Assembly (NCBI RefSeq): GCF_022533585.1
Contig: NZ_CP092827.1
Coordinates: 56,001-120,000, forward strand
Origin: Pseudomonas sp. LS.1a
Lineage (GTDB): Bacteria; Pseudomonadota; Gammaproteobacteria; Pseudomonadales; Pseudomonadaceae
Reading direction: 5' to 3'
DNA: 64,000 bases
Within the stretch, counting starts at the first letter, position 1. Each line of letters starts with the position of its first letter. The notes beneath the pieces were generated by a model. The model was not told where the DNA came from, did not search any database, and saw nothing but the letters and a program-made list of their open reading frames with translations. The translations under genes and the position numbers were made by a program. Below, in pieces: positions 17,633 to 26,347 of the stretch.

Positions 17633-18114
17633 GCCGCGCTCCGGCAATTGCTGCACAGGCCGACCACTTCCACCGTCTGGGTCTCGACCGTGAAGCCCAC
17701 GCCCTTGGCGCTGCTGATGATGGCTTCGCTGATGCTCTCCTGTTCCAGCTCGATGGCCACATGGCAGGCCCGGCAGATCAGGAACTGGCCCTGGTGCAGG
17801 TGTTCCGGGTGGCTGCAGCCGATGAAGGCGTTGAGCGAGGCGATGCGGTGCACCAGGCCGTTTTCCAGCAGGAAGTCCAGGGCGCGGTATACCGTGGGTG
17901 GCGCGGCGCGGCGGCCGTCCTGCTCACTGAGCACGGCGAGGATGTCGTAGGCGCCCAGCGGCTTGTGGCTTTGCCACACCAGTTCCAGCACTCGACGACG
18001 CAGCGCGGTCAGGCGCAAGCCCTGGCGGGTGCACAAGGCGTCGGCTTCAGCCAGTGCGCTGTGTACGCAATGGGAGTGATCGTGAGGACGGTTGGCCAGC
18101 GGCGTGATGGACAT
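17629..18114 (-). CDS. zur: Zinc uptake regulator Zur (Fur family)
   Basis: Zur represses zinc uptake genes when loaded with zinc. The 161-residue product has an N-terminal winged helix including [17 protein letters not shown] and the recognition-helix region [20 protein letters not shown]. The C-terminal dimerisation domain has two CxxC pairs ([12 protein letters not shown] and [10 protein letters not shown]) that form the structural zinc site. The N-terminus has several His residues (HDHSHCVH). It is the first gene of zur-znuC-znuB and diverges from znuA across 66 bp, where a Zur-type operator is seen, so autoregulation is likely. Confidence 0.95.
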   Translation of the reverse strand: MSITPLANRPHDHSHCVHSALAEADALCTRQGLRLTALRRRVLELVWQSHKPLGAYDILAVLSEQDGRRAAPPTVYRALDFLLENGLVHRIASLNAFIGCSHPEHLHQGQFLICRACHVAIELEQESISEAIISSAKGVGFTVETQTVEVVGLCSNCRSAA

Positions 18115-18140
18115 GGGCAGCGACGGTTCTGGATGGAGAC

Positions 18141-18153
18141 GTTATTATGTTAC
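18141..18153. promoter_or_regulatory. Candidate Zur operator
   Basis: GTTATTATGTTAC agrees with the gamma-proteobacterial Zur consensus GTTATAnTATAAC at nine of twelve defined positions. It lies between divergent zur and znuA, 27 bp from the zur start and 28 bp from the znuA start, so one site could control both. Confidence 0.55.
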
Positions 18154-18180
18154 CTGTTTCTGACGACTCGAGTATTCACC

Positions 18181-19089
18181 GTGTCCCGATTCCTAGTCCT
18201 TTTTGTCGCTTTCATCGCATTTTCCGCCCAGGCCGACGTACGCGTGCTGACCAGCATCAAACCCCTGCAGCAGATTGCCGCCGCCGTGCAGGACGGTGTT
18301 GGCAGCCCGGAGGTATTGCTGCCGCCGGGCGCTTCGCCGCATCACTATGCACTGCGCCCGTCTGACGTTCGGCGAGTGGGTGATGCCGACCTGCTGTACT
18401 GGATCGGCCCGGACATGGAAGGCTTCCTGCCGCGGGTACTGGGCAATCGCAGCAAACCCACGGTGGCCGTGCAGTCGCTGCCGGGCATGAAGCTGCGCCA
18501 CTTTGGCGAGGACAGCCATTCCCATGAGGAAGAAGACCACGACGACCATGACCACGACCACCGCCCGGGCAGCCTGGACGCGCATCTGTGGCTATCGTCG
18601 GTCAACGCGCGGGTAATCGCGGCGAAAATGGCGGCTGACCTGGCGCAGGTCGACCCGGCCAATGCGGCGCGCTACCAGAGCAACCTGAAGGCCTTCGACG
18701 AACGCCTGGACGCACTGGATGGGCGGATCAAGGCGCGGGTGGCCGGGATTTCCGGCAAGCCGTACTTCGTGTTCCACGAAGCGTTCGACTATTTCGAGGC
18801 GGAGTATGGCCTGAAGCACACCGGGGTGTTCAGCGTGGCGTCCGAGGTGCAACCGGGTGCGCAGCACGTGGCAGCCATGCGCAAGCGCCTGCAGGAAGTA
18901 GGCAAGACCTGTGTGTTCAGCGAACCGCCACTGCGGCCGCGACTGGCCGAGACCCTGACAGCAGGGCTGCCGGTGCGCCTGGCCGAGCTGGATGCCCTGG
19001 GCGGTACCGACCCGGTGGATGGCAAGGGCTATGAGCGCTTGCTGGAGAAGCTGGGTGGCGACCTGGCTGGGTGCCTGGAGCAGCTGTAA
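18181..19089 (+). CDS. znuA: Zinc ABC transporter substrate-binding protein ZnuA
   Basis: ZnuA captures zinc in the periplasm for ZnuBC. The 302-residue protein starts at a GTG (18181) and has a signal peptide (MSRFLVLFVAFIAFSAQA). The mature part begins VRVLTSIKPLQQIAAAV. Metal ligands are the His in PGASPHHYALRPSD, the His in LDAHLWLS and the His in YFVFHEAFDYFE. A His/Asp/Glu loop, with SHSHEEEDHDDHDHDH at about residues 115-130, is the usual zinc-gathering loop of ZnuA. A Cys pair near the C-terminus probably forms a disulfide. It is divergent from zur and likely Zur-repressed. Confidence 0.96.
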   Translation: MSRFLVLFVAFIAFSAQADVRVLTSIKPLQQIAAAVQDGVGSPEVLLPPGASPHHYALRPSDVRRVGDADLLYWIGPDMEGFLPRVLGNRSKPTVAVQSLPGMKLRHFGEDSHSHEEEDHDDHDHDHRPGSLDAHLWLSSVNARVIAAKMAADLAQVDPANAARYQSNLKAFDERLDALDGRIKARVAGISGKPYFVFHEAFDYFEAEYGLKHTGVFSVASEVQPGAQHVAAMRKRLQEVGKTCVFSEPPLRPRLAETLTAGLPVRLAELDALGGTDPVDGKGYERLLEKLGGDLAGCLEQL

Positions 19090-19098
19090 GCCTGTGCC

Positions 19099-19188
19099 GG
19101 CCTCTTCGCGGGTAAACCCGCTCCCACAGGGATAGCGCCAGCCTCACGCCTGTCACCGTACCTGTGGGAGCGGGTTTACCCGCGAAGA
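19099..19188. repeat. Paired REP element
   Basis: Facing REP units lie at 19099-19130 and 19161-19188, between convergent znuA and thrB. The cores pair well, and the 30-bp spacer does not form an extended match. Confidence 0.9.
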
Positions 19189-19200
19189 AGCAGACACGCT

Positions 19201-20151
19201 CTAGAGGGCGAAGGGCAGGTGCAAAGCCACCTGCTGGCGCTGCGCCAGGCGCACTTCGAACTCGCTCGGGTCATGGATCATCACATCCATCCCGGCAAAC
19301 GATTCCGCCGCAATCAGGCGCGACAGCCAGAAGCGCACGCAACCCACGCGCAGCATCTCCGGCCACAGCTCGGCCTCGGCCGCGGTAAACGGCCGCAGCG
19401 CCGCATAGGCCGCCAGCAGTGCCTGGGCGCGCGGCACATCGATCGCGCCGTGTTCATCCAGGCACCAGTCGTTCACGGTGATGGCGATGTCATACAGCAT
19501 CGGCCCGGAACAGGCGTTGTAGAAGTCGATCACACCGGTCAGATGGGTGCCTTCGAACATCACGTTGTCGCGGAACAGGTCGGCATGCAGGTTGGCCCGT
19601 GGCAGGGCAAGGATCTGTGCCTTGTGCGCGCTGATTTCATCCAGCGCCGGCTGCAGCAGCGTGGCTTGCTCGGCGGTAAGGCGCGGCAGCAGCTCGGCAC
19701 CCGAGGCCAGCATCCAGTCCAGGCCGCGGTCGGTGCGGCGCTCGATGATGTGCTCGCGGGTGGCCAGGTGAATGTGCGCCAGCAGTTCGCCAACCTGTGC
19801 GCAGTGCTGGGCGTTCGGTGCCTTGATGTGCTTGCCCGACAGCCGTGGCTGCAGCAGCGCCGGCTTGCCGCACAGCTCGCGCAGGCCGTTGCCGTCGCGG
19901 TCACGTATCGCGTAGGGCACTGGCATGTCGGCAGCGTGCAGGGTGTCGAGCAGTTCGATGAAGAACGGCATGTCCTCGCTGGGCCCGCGCTCGATCAGCG
20001 TCAGGACGAACTCCCCCTGTTCGAGGCTGACGAAGAAATTGCTGTTCTCGGTGCCGGCGGCGATGCCCTGGAAATCGAGCAGACGACCCAGCGCGTACGG
20101 CGCCAGAAAGGTTTCCAGCTCAGGCCGGGTCACGGGGGTGAAAACTGACAT
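19201..20151 (-). CDS. thrB: Homoserine kinase, aminoglycoside-phosphotransferase-like type
   Basis: This enzyme phosphorylates homoserine in the threonine pathway. The 316-residue product belongs to the APH/choline-kinase-like ThrB found in pseudomonads, not the GHMP-type ThrB of enterics. Landmarks are the N-terminal GTENSNFFV, the catalytic loop LHADLFRDNVMF (near residue 205) and the metal-binding GVIDFYNACSGP. There is no signal or membrane span. It lies 69 bp downstream of the DUF2782 gene, with a perfect 9-bp hairpin at 20172-20193 in the gap, so the two may share a transcript. Confidence 0.92.
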   Translation of the reverse strand: MSVFTPVTRPELETFLAPYALGRLLDFQGIAAGTENSNFFVSLEQGEFVLTLIERGPSEDMPFFIELLDTLHAADMPVPYAIRDRDGNGLRELCGKPALLQPRLSGKHIKAPNAQHCAQVGELLAHIHLATREHIIERRTDRGLDWMLASGAELLPRLTAEQATLLQPALDEISAHKAQILALPRANLHADLFRDNVMFEGTHLTGVIDFYNACSGPMLYDIAITVNDWCLDEHGAIDVPRAQALLAAYAALRPFTAAEAELWPEMLRVGCVRFWLSRLIAAESFAGMDVMIHDPSEFEVRLAQRQQVALHLPFAL

Positions 20152-20220
20152 GATGAAAATTTGCCCATACGGGCACTTCCGCCGGGAAGTGCCGGGTTGA
20201 TGTGAACGGTGCGCGTCAGA

Positions 20221-20508
20221 TTACCACTCGAAGATCTTCCAGGACGGAATCAGCATGTCCGGCTGGTCGGATCGAATGAAATTGCCATCAGAGCCATCGG
20301 CGCGTACCAGGAAATAAGGCTTGCCGTTTTTCGGCGTGATCTTGATCGCATACAGGAACCCGTTCTGCCGGTACTCCTGGATGGTTTTGTCGCCTTCCGT
20401 GCGAATGGTCACCTCGGGATCGGCCGAGGGGGCGTCGTCCGCCGCCAGGGTGACGACTGGCATGGTTGCCAACAGACCGAGCAGTAACAGGCGATTGAGT
20501 GTACGCAT
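20221..20508 (-). CDS. DUF2782 family periplasmic protein
   Basis: The product (95 residues) has a signal peptide ([19 protein letters not shown], cut near LAA). The mature domain contains [18 protein letters not shown] and ends PSWKIFEW, which is the DUF2782 layout. Members are small, found in gamma-proteobacteria next to polA or thrB, and have no known function. It diverges from polA across 75 bp and precedes thrB on the same strand. The start follows GGTTATC, a modest ribosome site. Confidence 0.85.
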   Translation of the reverse strand: MRTLNRLLLLGLLATMPVVTLAADDAPSADPEVTIRTEGDKTIQEYRQNGFLYAIKITPKNGKPYFLVRADGSDGNFIRSDQPDMLIPSWKIFEW

Positions 20509-20583
20509 GATAACCTTGTCCCTTTGTCGTCAATGATTCTGGCTATTCTAGCGCCGGACCCGTCGAAAAGGTTGATTCTGCTC

Positions 20584-23331
20584 ATGAGCCAAGCGCCCCT
20601 CGTCCTGGTGGACGGTTCCTCCTACCTGTACCGCGCCTTTCACGCGCTGCCGCCGCTGACCACCTCCAGGGGCATGCCGACCGGCGCGGTGAAGGGGGTG
20701 CTGAACATGCTCAAGAGCCTGCGCAAGCAATACCCCGACAGCCTGTTCGCGGTGGTGTTCGATGCCAAGGGCGGTACCTTCCGCGATGCCATGTTCGCCG
20801 AATACAAGGCTAACCGCCCGAGCATGCCGGACGACCTGCGGGTGCAGATCGAGCCGCTGCATGCCAGCGTCAAGGCGCTGGGCTACCCGCTGCTGTGCGT
20901 CGAAGGGGTCGAGGCCGACGACGTGATCGGCACCCTGGCGCGCAGCAGTGCGGCCCTGGGCCGGCCGGTCATCATCTCGACCGGTGACAAGGACATGGCG
21001 CAGCTGGTGGACGGGCACATTACCTTGGTCAACACCATGACCGGAAGCGTGCTGGACGTGGCCGGCGTGCACGAGAAATTTGGCGTCGGCCCGGAACACA
21101 TCATCGACTTCCTGGCACTGATGGGCGACAAGGTCGACAACATCCCCGGCGTACCGGGTGTGGGCGAAAAAACCGCAGTCGGCCTGCTGACCGGCATCGG
21201 CGGCGGCCTCAGTGACCTGTACGCCAACCTGGACAAGGTCCCGACGCTGGCCATTCGTGGTGCCAAGACCCTGCCGGCCAAGCTGGAGGAGCACCGCGAC
21301 GCGGCGTTCCTGTCCTATGAGCTGGCTACCATCAAGGTCGATGTGCCCCTGGACATCGAAGTAGATGCCCTGGTGTGCGGCGAGCCGGACCGTGAAGCGT
21401 TGCTGGCGCTGTACACCGAGATGGAGTTCAAGAGCTGGGTCGCCGAGGTACAGCGCGACGCGGCCAAGGCCGGTGACGACATCGCGCCGGTCGCGGAGCC
21501 GGCGGCCAAGGTCGAGCCCAGGTACGAAACCATCCTCGACCAGGCCCGTTTCGACTTCTGGCTGGAGAAGCTGCGCCAGGCGCCACTGTTCGCCTTCGAC
21601 ACCGAGACCACCGGCCTGGACGCCCAACAGGCGCAGCTGGTCGGCCTGTCGTTCTCTGTCGATCCCCATGAAGCGGCCTATGTGCCGCTGGCCCATGACT
21701 ATGAAGGGGCGCCGGTTCAACTGGACCGCGCCGCCGTACTGCTGGCGCTGAAGCCACTGCTGGAAGACCCGGCCAAGGCCAAGGTCGGGCAGAACGCCAA
21801 GTACGACATCAACATCCTCGCCAACGGCTCCCCCGCCATCGAAATGCGCGGCGTGGCCTACGACACCATGCTCGAGTCGTACGTGCTGAACTCCACCGCC
21901 ACCCGTCACGACATGGACAGCCTGGCGCAGAAGTACCTCGACCACACCACCATCGCCTTCGAGGACATCGCCGGCAAGGGCGCCAAGCAGCTGACGTTCA
22001 ACCAGATCCACCTGGACAAGGCCGGCCCCTACGCCGCCGAAGACGCCGACATCACCCTGCGCCTGCACCACGCGCTACAGGCGCGCCTGGCGCAGACGCC
22101 GAGCGTGCAGCCGGTGCTGATGGACATCGAGATGCCGCTGGTGCCGGTGCTGGCCAAGATCGAGCGCCAAGGGGCGCTGGTCGATGCCGCGCTGCTGCAG
22201 GTGCAGAGCGGTGAGCTGGGGGTGAAGATGGCCGAGCTGGAGCAGCGTGCCTATGAGCTGGCCGGAGAGGAGTTCAACCTTGGCTCGCCCAAGCAGCTGG
22301 GCGCGATCCTCTACGACAAGCTGGGCATGCCGGTGCTGAGCAAGACCACCAAGGGCCAGCCATCCACGGCAGAAGCGGTGCTCGACGAACTGGCCGAGCA
22401 AGGCTACCCGTTGCCGGAGGTACTGATGCAGTACCGCAGCCTGAGCAAGCTCAAGAGCACCTACACCGACAAGCTGCCGGGGCAGATCAACCCGCGCACC
22501 GGGCGTATCCACACCTCCTACCAGCAGGCGGTGGCGGCCACCGGCCGGCTGTCGTCGAGCGATCCGAACCTGCAGAACATCCCGATCCGTACTGCCGAAG
22601 GCCGGCGCATCCGTCAGGCCTTCATTGCCAGCCCGGGCTACAAGCTGCTGGCGGCGGACTACTCGCAGATCGAGTTGCGCATCATGGCCCACCTGGCCAA
22701 GGACGAAGGGTTGCTGCATGCGTTCCGCAATGACCTGGACGTGCACCGTGCCACGGCGGCGGAAGTGTTCGGCGTGGCGTTGGCCGACGTCACCACTGAC
22801 CAGCGCCGTAGCGCCAAGGCCATCAACTTCGGCCTGATCTACGGCATGAGCGCCTTTGGCCTGGCCAAGCAGATCGGCGTCGACCGCAAGCAGTCGCAGG
22901 ACTACATTGACCGCTATTTTGCTCGCTACCCGGGCGTGCTGGCCTACATGGAGCGCACTCGCGCCCAGGCGGCGGAGCAAGGCTTTGTCGAAACCCTGTT
23001 TGGCCGCCGCCTGTACCTGCCGGATATCAATGCCAAGAACCCGGCCCTGCGCAAAGGCGCCGAGCGCACGGCGATCAACGCGCCGATGCAGGGCACGGCG
23101 GCTGACATCATCAAGCGGGCCATGGTCAATGTGGATAACTGGCTGACCGAGAGCGGGCTGGATGCCCGGGTGATCCTGCAGGTACACGATGAACTGGTGC
23201 TGGAAGTGCGCGAGGACCTGGTGGCGCAGGTGAAAGATGAAATTCGCCAGCACATGAGCCGGGCTGCGCAGCTGGATGTGCCGCTGCTGGTCGAGGCAGG
23301 AATTGGTGCGAACTGGGACGAAGCTCACTGA
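20584..23331 (+). CDS. polA: DNA polymerase I
   Basis: DNA polymerase I fills gaps and removes RNA primers in replication and repair. The 915-residue product has all three domains. The 5'-3' exonuclease domain (residues 1-290) has [15 protein letters not shown] and the acidic motif [11 protein letters not shown]. The 3'-5' proofreading domain has the intact [11 protein letters not shown] and NAKYDINIL. The polymerase domain has motif [15 protein letters not shown], the fingers helix [14 protein letters not shown] and motif [10 protein letters not shown]. The start at 20584 ([11 protein letters not shown]) gives the usual N-terminus. A small RNA gene and a REP pair follow it. Confidence 0.98.
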   Translation: MSQAPLVLVDGSSYLYRAFHALPPLTTSRGMPTGAVKGVLNMLKSLRKQYPDSLFAVVFDAKGGTFRDAMFAEYKANRPSMPDDLRVQIEPLHASVKALGYPLLCVEGVEADDVIGTLARSSAALGRPVIISTGDKDMAQLVDGHITLVNTMTGSVLDVAGVHEKFGVGPEHIIDFLALMGDKVDNIPGVPGVGEKTAVGLLTGIGGGLSDLYANLDKVPTLAIRGAKTLPAKLEEHRDAAFLSYELATIKVDVPLDIEVDALVCGEPDREALLALYTEMEFKSWVAEVQRDAAKAGDDIAPVAEPAAKVEPRYETILDQARFDFWLEKLRQAPLFAFDTETTGLDAQQAQLVGLSFSVDPHEAAYVPLAHDYEGAPVQLDRAAVLLALKPLLEDPAKAKVGQNAKYDINILANGSPAIEMRGVAYDTMLESYVLNSTATRHDMDSLAQKYLDHTTIAFEDIAGKGAKQLTFNQIHLDKAGPYAAEDADITLRLHHALQARLAQTPSVQPVLMDIEMPLVPVLAKIERQGALVDAALLQVQSGELGVKMAELEQRAYELAGEEFNLGSPKQLGAILYDKLGMPVLSKTTKGQPSTAEAVLDELAEQGYPLPEVLMQYRSLSKLKSTYTDKLPGQINPRTGRIHTSYQQAVAATGRLSSSDPNLQNIPIRTAEGRRIRQAFIASPGYKLLAADYSQIELRIMAHLAKDEGLLHAFRNDLDVHRATAAEVFGVALADVTTDQRRSAKAINFGLIYGMSAFGLAKQIGVDRKQSQDYIDRYFARYPGVLAYMERTRAQAAEQGFVETLFGRRLYLPDINAKNPALRKGAERTAINAPMQGTAADIIKRAMVNVDNWLTESGLDARVILQVHDELVLEVREDLVAQVKDEIRQHMSRAAQLDVPLLVEAGIGANWDEAH

Positions 23332-23415
23332 TCGAGCGGGGAAAGCTGGGCAGGATCCGTGACATGGGACGCGGGTCCTGGCTCCGCTCAGTGCCAGTGG
23401 TGCTGAGGTTTCATG

Positions 23416-23434
23416 AAACTATCGCAAATAGTTT
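23416..23434 (+). terminator. Possible polA transcript-end hairpin
   Basis: AAACTAT and ATAGTTT form a perfect 7-bp stem with a 5-nt loop, about 85 bp after polA and just before the small RNA promoter. Only a short T stretch follows, so its terminator role is uncertain. Confidence 0.35.
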
Positions 23435-23445
23435 TCAGGGCTTTG

Positions 23446-23473
23446 GAACTTAACCGGTGAAGCGGAACTCAGA
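23446..23473 (+). promoter_or_regulatory. AlgU (sigma-22/sigma-E)-type promoter
   Basis: GAACTT (23446-23451), a 17-bp spacer and TCAGA (23469-23473) match the extracytoplasmic-function sigma consensus GAACTT-N16/17-TCtgA used by AlgU. In P. aeruginosa the small RNA ErsA at this same locus is known to be AlgU-dependent. The predicted start is near 23480. Confidence 0.75.
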
Positions 23474-23479
23474 GTAACT

Positions 23480-23609
23480 GAATGGCTGGTGAAGCCTTTC
23501 GATGCTCCTATGTTGTGTTAAGTGTTGGCAGATATCTGGACCCCGCCCTAGCGGTCCGGACTTGGACCCCGAACTTCTCCCTCCCCATACGAAGTCCGGG
23601 GTTTTTTTT
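23480..23609 (+). ncRNA. ersA: ErsA / Spot 42-type small regulatory RNA
   Basis: A stretch of about 130 nt lies between polA and engB, the conserved position of Spot 42 (spf) in enterics and ErsA in pseudomonads. It has an AlgU-type promoter just upstream and ends in a strong intrinsic terminator with eight T residues. The predicted length is close to the 132 nt reported for P. aeruginosa ErsA. No plausible coding frame or ribosome site occupies it. Unpaired C/T-rich stretches (CTCCTATG near 23507, TCCCTCCCC in the terminator loop) could pair with G-rich ribosome sites of target mRNAs. ErsA is known to act on algC and oprD. Targets here were not tested. Confidence 0.8.
23565..23609 (+). terminator. 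Intrinsic terminator of the small RNA
   Basis: ACCCCGAACTTC (23566-23576 region) pairs with GAAGTCCGGGGT (23591-23602) around a C-rich loop and is followed by eight T residues. It is a textbook Rho-independent terminator. Confidence 0.9.
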
Positions 23610-23643
23610 GCCCGGAATTTGCCTTGAGTATGGTGAAGGAACA

Positions 23644-23732
23644 CTGTGGGAGCGGGCGCGCCCGCGAACCTGGGCGAAGCCCAGGCCATGCTCCGCGCTG
23701 GATTCTTCGCGGGCATGCCCGCTCCCACAGGT
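23644..23732. repeat. Paired REP element
   Basis: Facing units lie at 23644-23668 and 23703-23732, with cores TGTGGGAGCGGGCGCGCCCGC and its mirror variant. It sits at the junction of the rightward polA/sRNA unit and leftward engB. Confidence 0.88.
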
Positions 23733-23743
23733 TCAGCAAACCT

Positions 23744-24376
23744 TCAAATGACTGGCTTGTCTTCCAGCTCCATCCAGTCCGCCAGCACCCGGTAGGCCTC
23801 TTCCACGCCCAGGCGCTTGGGCGCCGAGAACAGCTGGATGGTCACGCCATCGCCCCAGCCCTTGCGGATTTCCGATTGCACCTTGAGCAGGGTGTTCTTG
23901 CCTGCGCCGTGGGTCAGCTTGTCGGCCTTGGTCAGCAGGATGTGCATCGGCATGCTGCTGGCCTTGGCCCAATCGAGCATCATCTTGTCGAAGTCGGTCA
24001 TCGGGTGGCGCACATCCATCATCAGGATCACGCCACGCAGGCACTCCCGGCTACCCAGGTAGGCTTCCAGGTGTTTCTGCCAGTGCTGCTTGAGCGGAAT
24101 CGGGACTTTTGCATAACCGTAGCCAGGCAGGTCGACCAAACGCCGTTCATCGTCCAGACTGAAGAAATTCAACAGCTGGGTGCGCCCGGGGGTTTTCGAG
24201 GTGCGCGCCAGGCTGGCATGAGTCAGGGTATTGAGGGCGCTGGATTTGCCGGCGTTGGAGCGGCCGGCGAAAGCCACCTCGTAACCCTGGTCGTCCGGGC
24301 ATTGTTCGACCTTGGCAGCGCTGAGGGCGAATTTGGCTTTCTGGCAGAGGCCGAGGATGGGGTTCTTGACTTGCAT
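23744..24376 (-). CDS. engB: Ribosome biogenesis GTP-binding protein EngB/YsxC
   Basis: EngB is a TRAFAC-class GTPase needed for assembly of the large ribosomal subunit. The 210-residue product has G1 [18 protein letters not shown]2 within [17 protein letters not shown]3 [12 protein letters not shown]4 LLTKADKL and G5 QLFSAPKR. The start at 24376 ([16 protein letters not shown]) matches known family N-termini. Longer extensions run into the promoter of the divergent cytochrome gene. It is monocistronic and convergent with polA. Confidence 0.96.
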   Translation of the reverse strand: MQVKNPILGLCQKAKFALSAAKVEQCPDDQGYEVAFAGRSNAGKSSALNTLTHASLARTSKTPGRTQLLNFFSLDDERRLVDLPGYGYAKVPIPLKQHWQKHLEAYLGSRECLRGVILMMDVRHPMTDFDKMMLDWAKASSMPMHILLTKADKLTHGAGKNTLLKVQSEIRKGWGDGVTIQLFSAPKRLGVEEAYRVLADWMELEDKPVI

Positions 24377-24435
24377 GGGATATCCGATGTGGGTGTTGCC
24401 TGACTCTTTGGGCCCGAGCCTGGCAAGCGGTGTCG

Positions 24436-24464
24436 TTTCCGTTTGGATGGCGGAAGTATATAAT
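24436..24464 (+). promoter_or_regulatory. Candidate promoter of the cytochrome c genes
   Basis: TTTCCG (24436-24441), a 17-bp spacer and a perfect TATAAT (24459-24464) stand about 115 bp before the first cytochrome gene. The -10 box is strong and the -35 is weak. Confidence 0.5.
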
Positions 24465-24577
24465 GCCCCAGTTTTTGTGTGCTCATTCTCCCGGCGAAGG
24501 AGAACGGGCATGGGGTGTCGAACAATAGCTCGCGCAACAGAACGCAGCGCGGCCCCCAACCCTGAAGGTCGTTCCGC

Positions 24578-24880
24578 ATGGCGAAATGGCTGCTTGCTGT
24601 CGGTATGTTCCTGCCGGTTTTCAGCGCACAGGCTACACAGGATCCCGAGGTGTTGTACAACCGCACGTGTGCGGCCTGTCACACCGGGCAGTTGCCACAG
24701 GCACCCAGGCAGGGTGACCGGGCAGCATGGGAGCCACGGCTGGCGCAAGGCATGGATGTACTGGTGAAGCACGTGACCCAGGGTTTCAAGGCTATGCCGC
24801 CGCGTGGATTGTGCATGGACTGCAGTGCCGAGGACTACCGTTTGGTCATCCTTTGGATGAGTGGCAGTCCCGATACATAA
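24578..24880 (+). CDS. Cytochrome c5 family protein
   Basis: This small periplasmic monoheme electron carrier has 100 residues. It has a signal peptide ([19 protein letters not shown]), one CxxCH heme site ([12 protein letters not shown] near residue 35), a candidate Met ligand in GFKAMPPRG, and a Cys pair in [10 protein letters not shown]. The Met-then-disulfide arrangement is typical of cytochrome c5. It is followed after 31 bp by the diheme cytochrome c4 gene and may be co-transcribed with it. The likely role is passing electrons to terminal oxidases. Confidence 0.9.
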   Translation: MAKWLLAVGMFLPVFSAQATQDPEVLYNRTCAACHTGQLPQAPRQGDRAAWEPRLAQGMDVLVKHVTQGFKAMPPRGLCMDCSAEDYRLVILWMSGSPDT

Positions 24881-24911
24881 CATTTCACCCTTAGCCGTGT
24901 TGGATTAGCTG

Positions 24912-25529
24912 ATGAACAAACTAGTCGTGAGTCTGCTGTTGACCCTGGGTGTCGCAGGTGCGGCCACTGCTGCGCAACCCGTCAAAGGCGATGCCGCCGC
25001 CGGCCAGGCCAAGACGGCCGTCTGTGGCGCCTGCCACAACCCCGACGGCAACAGCCTGGCACCGAACTTCCCGAAACTGGCCGGCCAAGGCCAGCGCTAC
25101 CTCGAAAAACAACTGCACGATATCAAGTCGGGCAAGCGTACCGTGCTGGAGATGACCGGCATGCTGGCCGCATTCAGCGACCAGGACCTGGCCGATATCG
25201 CCGCCTACTTCTCCAGCCAGAAAGGCAGCGTGGGCGCGGCCGATCCCAAGCTGGTCGAACGTGGCCGGGCGCTATTCAACGGCGGCGACCTGGAAAAAGG
25301 CATGCCCGCCTGCACCGGCTGCCACTCGCCGAACGGCGCCGGCATCGCCCTGGCCGGCTTCCCGCACCTGGGCGGGCAGCACGCGCAGTATGTGACCAAG
25401 CAGCTCACCGACTTCCGCGAAGGCAACCGCACCAACGATGGCGATGCCATGACCATGCGCACCATCGCCGGCAAGCTGAGCAACCACGACATCGAGGCGT
25501 TGGCCAGTTACATCCAGGGCCTGCACTGA
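24912..25529 (+). CDS. Diheme cytochrome c4
   Basis: Cytochrome c4 is a periplasmic diheme carrier that donates electrons to oxidases such as cbb3. The 205-residue product has a signal peptide (MNKLVVSLLLTLGVAGAATA) and two similar c-type domains. Heme sites are AVCGACHNPDG (near residue 38) and PACTGCHSPNG (near residue 135). Candidate Met ligands lie in the ends of each domain (VLEMTGMLAAF and DAMTMRTIAGKL). An intrinsic terminator at 25582-25608 follows. The neighbourhood cytochrome c5, c4 and dsbA is usual in pseudomonads. Confidence 0.95.
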   Translation: MNKLVVSLLLTLGVAGAATAAQPVKGDAAAGQAKTAVCGACHNPDGNSLAPNFPKLAGQGQRYLEKQLHDIKSGKRTVLEMTGMLAAFSDQDLADIAAYFSSQKGSVGAADPKLVERGRALFNGGDLEKGMPACTGCHSPNGAGIALAGFPHLGGQHAQYVTKQLTDFREGNRTNDGDAMTMRTIAGKLSNHDIEALASYIQGLH

Positions 25530-25581
25530 GGCCATTACAGGCGGCGCATTAACTTTCAGTTAATGTTGTAGGCCAATGATG

Positions 25582-25608
25582 AAAGGGCGGCCGGACCGCC
25601 CTTTTTTC
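25582..25608 (+). terminator. Intrinsic terminator after cytochrome c4
   Basis: AAAGGGCGGCCGGACCGCCC forms a stable GC hairpin followed by six T residues, 53 bp after the cytochrome c4 stop. It separates that unit from dsbA. Confidence 0.9.
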
Positions 25609-25702
25609 CGTCCGCAGCCGTTACACTACAGAACTCGGCCCCTTCCCGGCCTGTCTCAGTACAGGTCGCGTCGTGGCGACAATGACTGCCCAGGAGTAAA
25701 GC

Positions 25703-26335
25703 ATGCGTAAACTGATTCTCAGCGCCGCGCTGGTCGCTGCCAGCGTATTCGGTATGACTGCCGTCCAGGCCGCCGAGCCTGTTGCCGGCAAGGAATACCT
25801 CGAGCTGAGCAACCCTGTTCAAGTTTCCGTGCCTGGCAAGATCGAAGTGGTTGAGCTGTTCTGGTACGGCTGCCCACACTGCTACCACTTCGAGCCAACC
25901 ATCAACCCATGGGTTGAAAAGCTGCCCAAGGACGTCAACTTCAAGCGCGTACCGGCCATGTTCGGTGGCGCGTGGGACGCCCACGGCCAGATGTTCCTGA
26001 CCCTGGAAGCCATGGGCGTCGAGCACAAGGTGCACGCCGCGGTGTTCGATGCCATCCAGAACCAGCGCAAGCGCCTGACCGACCCGCAGGACATGGCCGA
26101 CTTCCTCGCCACCCAGGGCGTGGACAAGGACAAGTTCCTCGCCACCTTCAACTCGTTCGCCATCAAAGGCCAGGTCAACCAGGCCAAGGAGCTGGCGAAG
26201 AAGTACGAGATCACCGGCGTACCGAGCATGGTGGTCAACGGCAAATACCGCTTCGACCTGGGTACCGCCGGCGGGCCGGAAGGCGTACTGAACGTTGCCG
26301 ACCAGCTGATCGCCAAGGAGCGCGCCGCTAAGTAA
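25703..26335 (+). CDS. dsbA: Thiol:disulfide interchange protein DsbA
   Basis: DsbA introduces disulfide bonds into secreted proteins in the periplasm. The 210-residue product has a signal peptide ending near VQAAEP. The thioredoxin-fold active site CPHC lies in FWYGCPHCYHFEP near residue 57, and the cis-Pro loop is EITGVPSMVVNGKYRF. A helical insert sits between these motifs, as expected. The ATG at 25703 follows AGGAG. The next gene begins only 12 bp downstream and may be co-transcribed. Confidence 0.97.
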   Translation: MRKLILSAALVAASVFGMTAVQAAEPVAGKEYLELSNPVQVSVPGKIEVVELFWYGCPHCYHFEPTINPWVEKLPKDVNFKRVPAMFGGAWDAHGQMFLTLEAMGVEHKVHAAVFDAIQNQRKRLTDPQDMADFLATQGVDKDKFLATFNSFAIKGQVNQAKELAKKYEITGVPSMVVNGKYRFDLGTAGGPEGVLNVADQLIAKERAAK

Positions 26336-26347
26336 GCGGCGTAACCC

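Noticed and set aside
20548..22071. 507-codon minus-strand open frame opposite polA
   Set aside because: It lies fully inside polA on the other strand, has no ribosome site, and matches no family.
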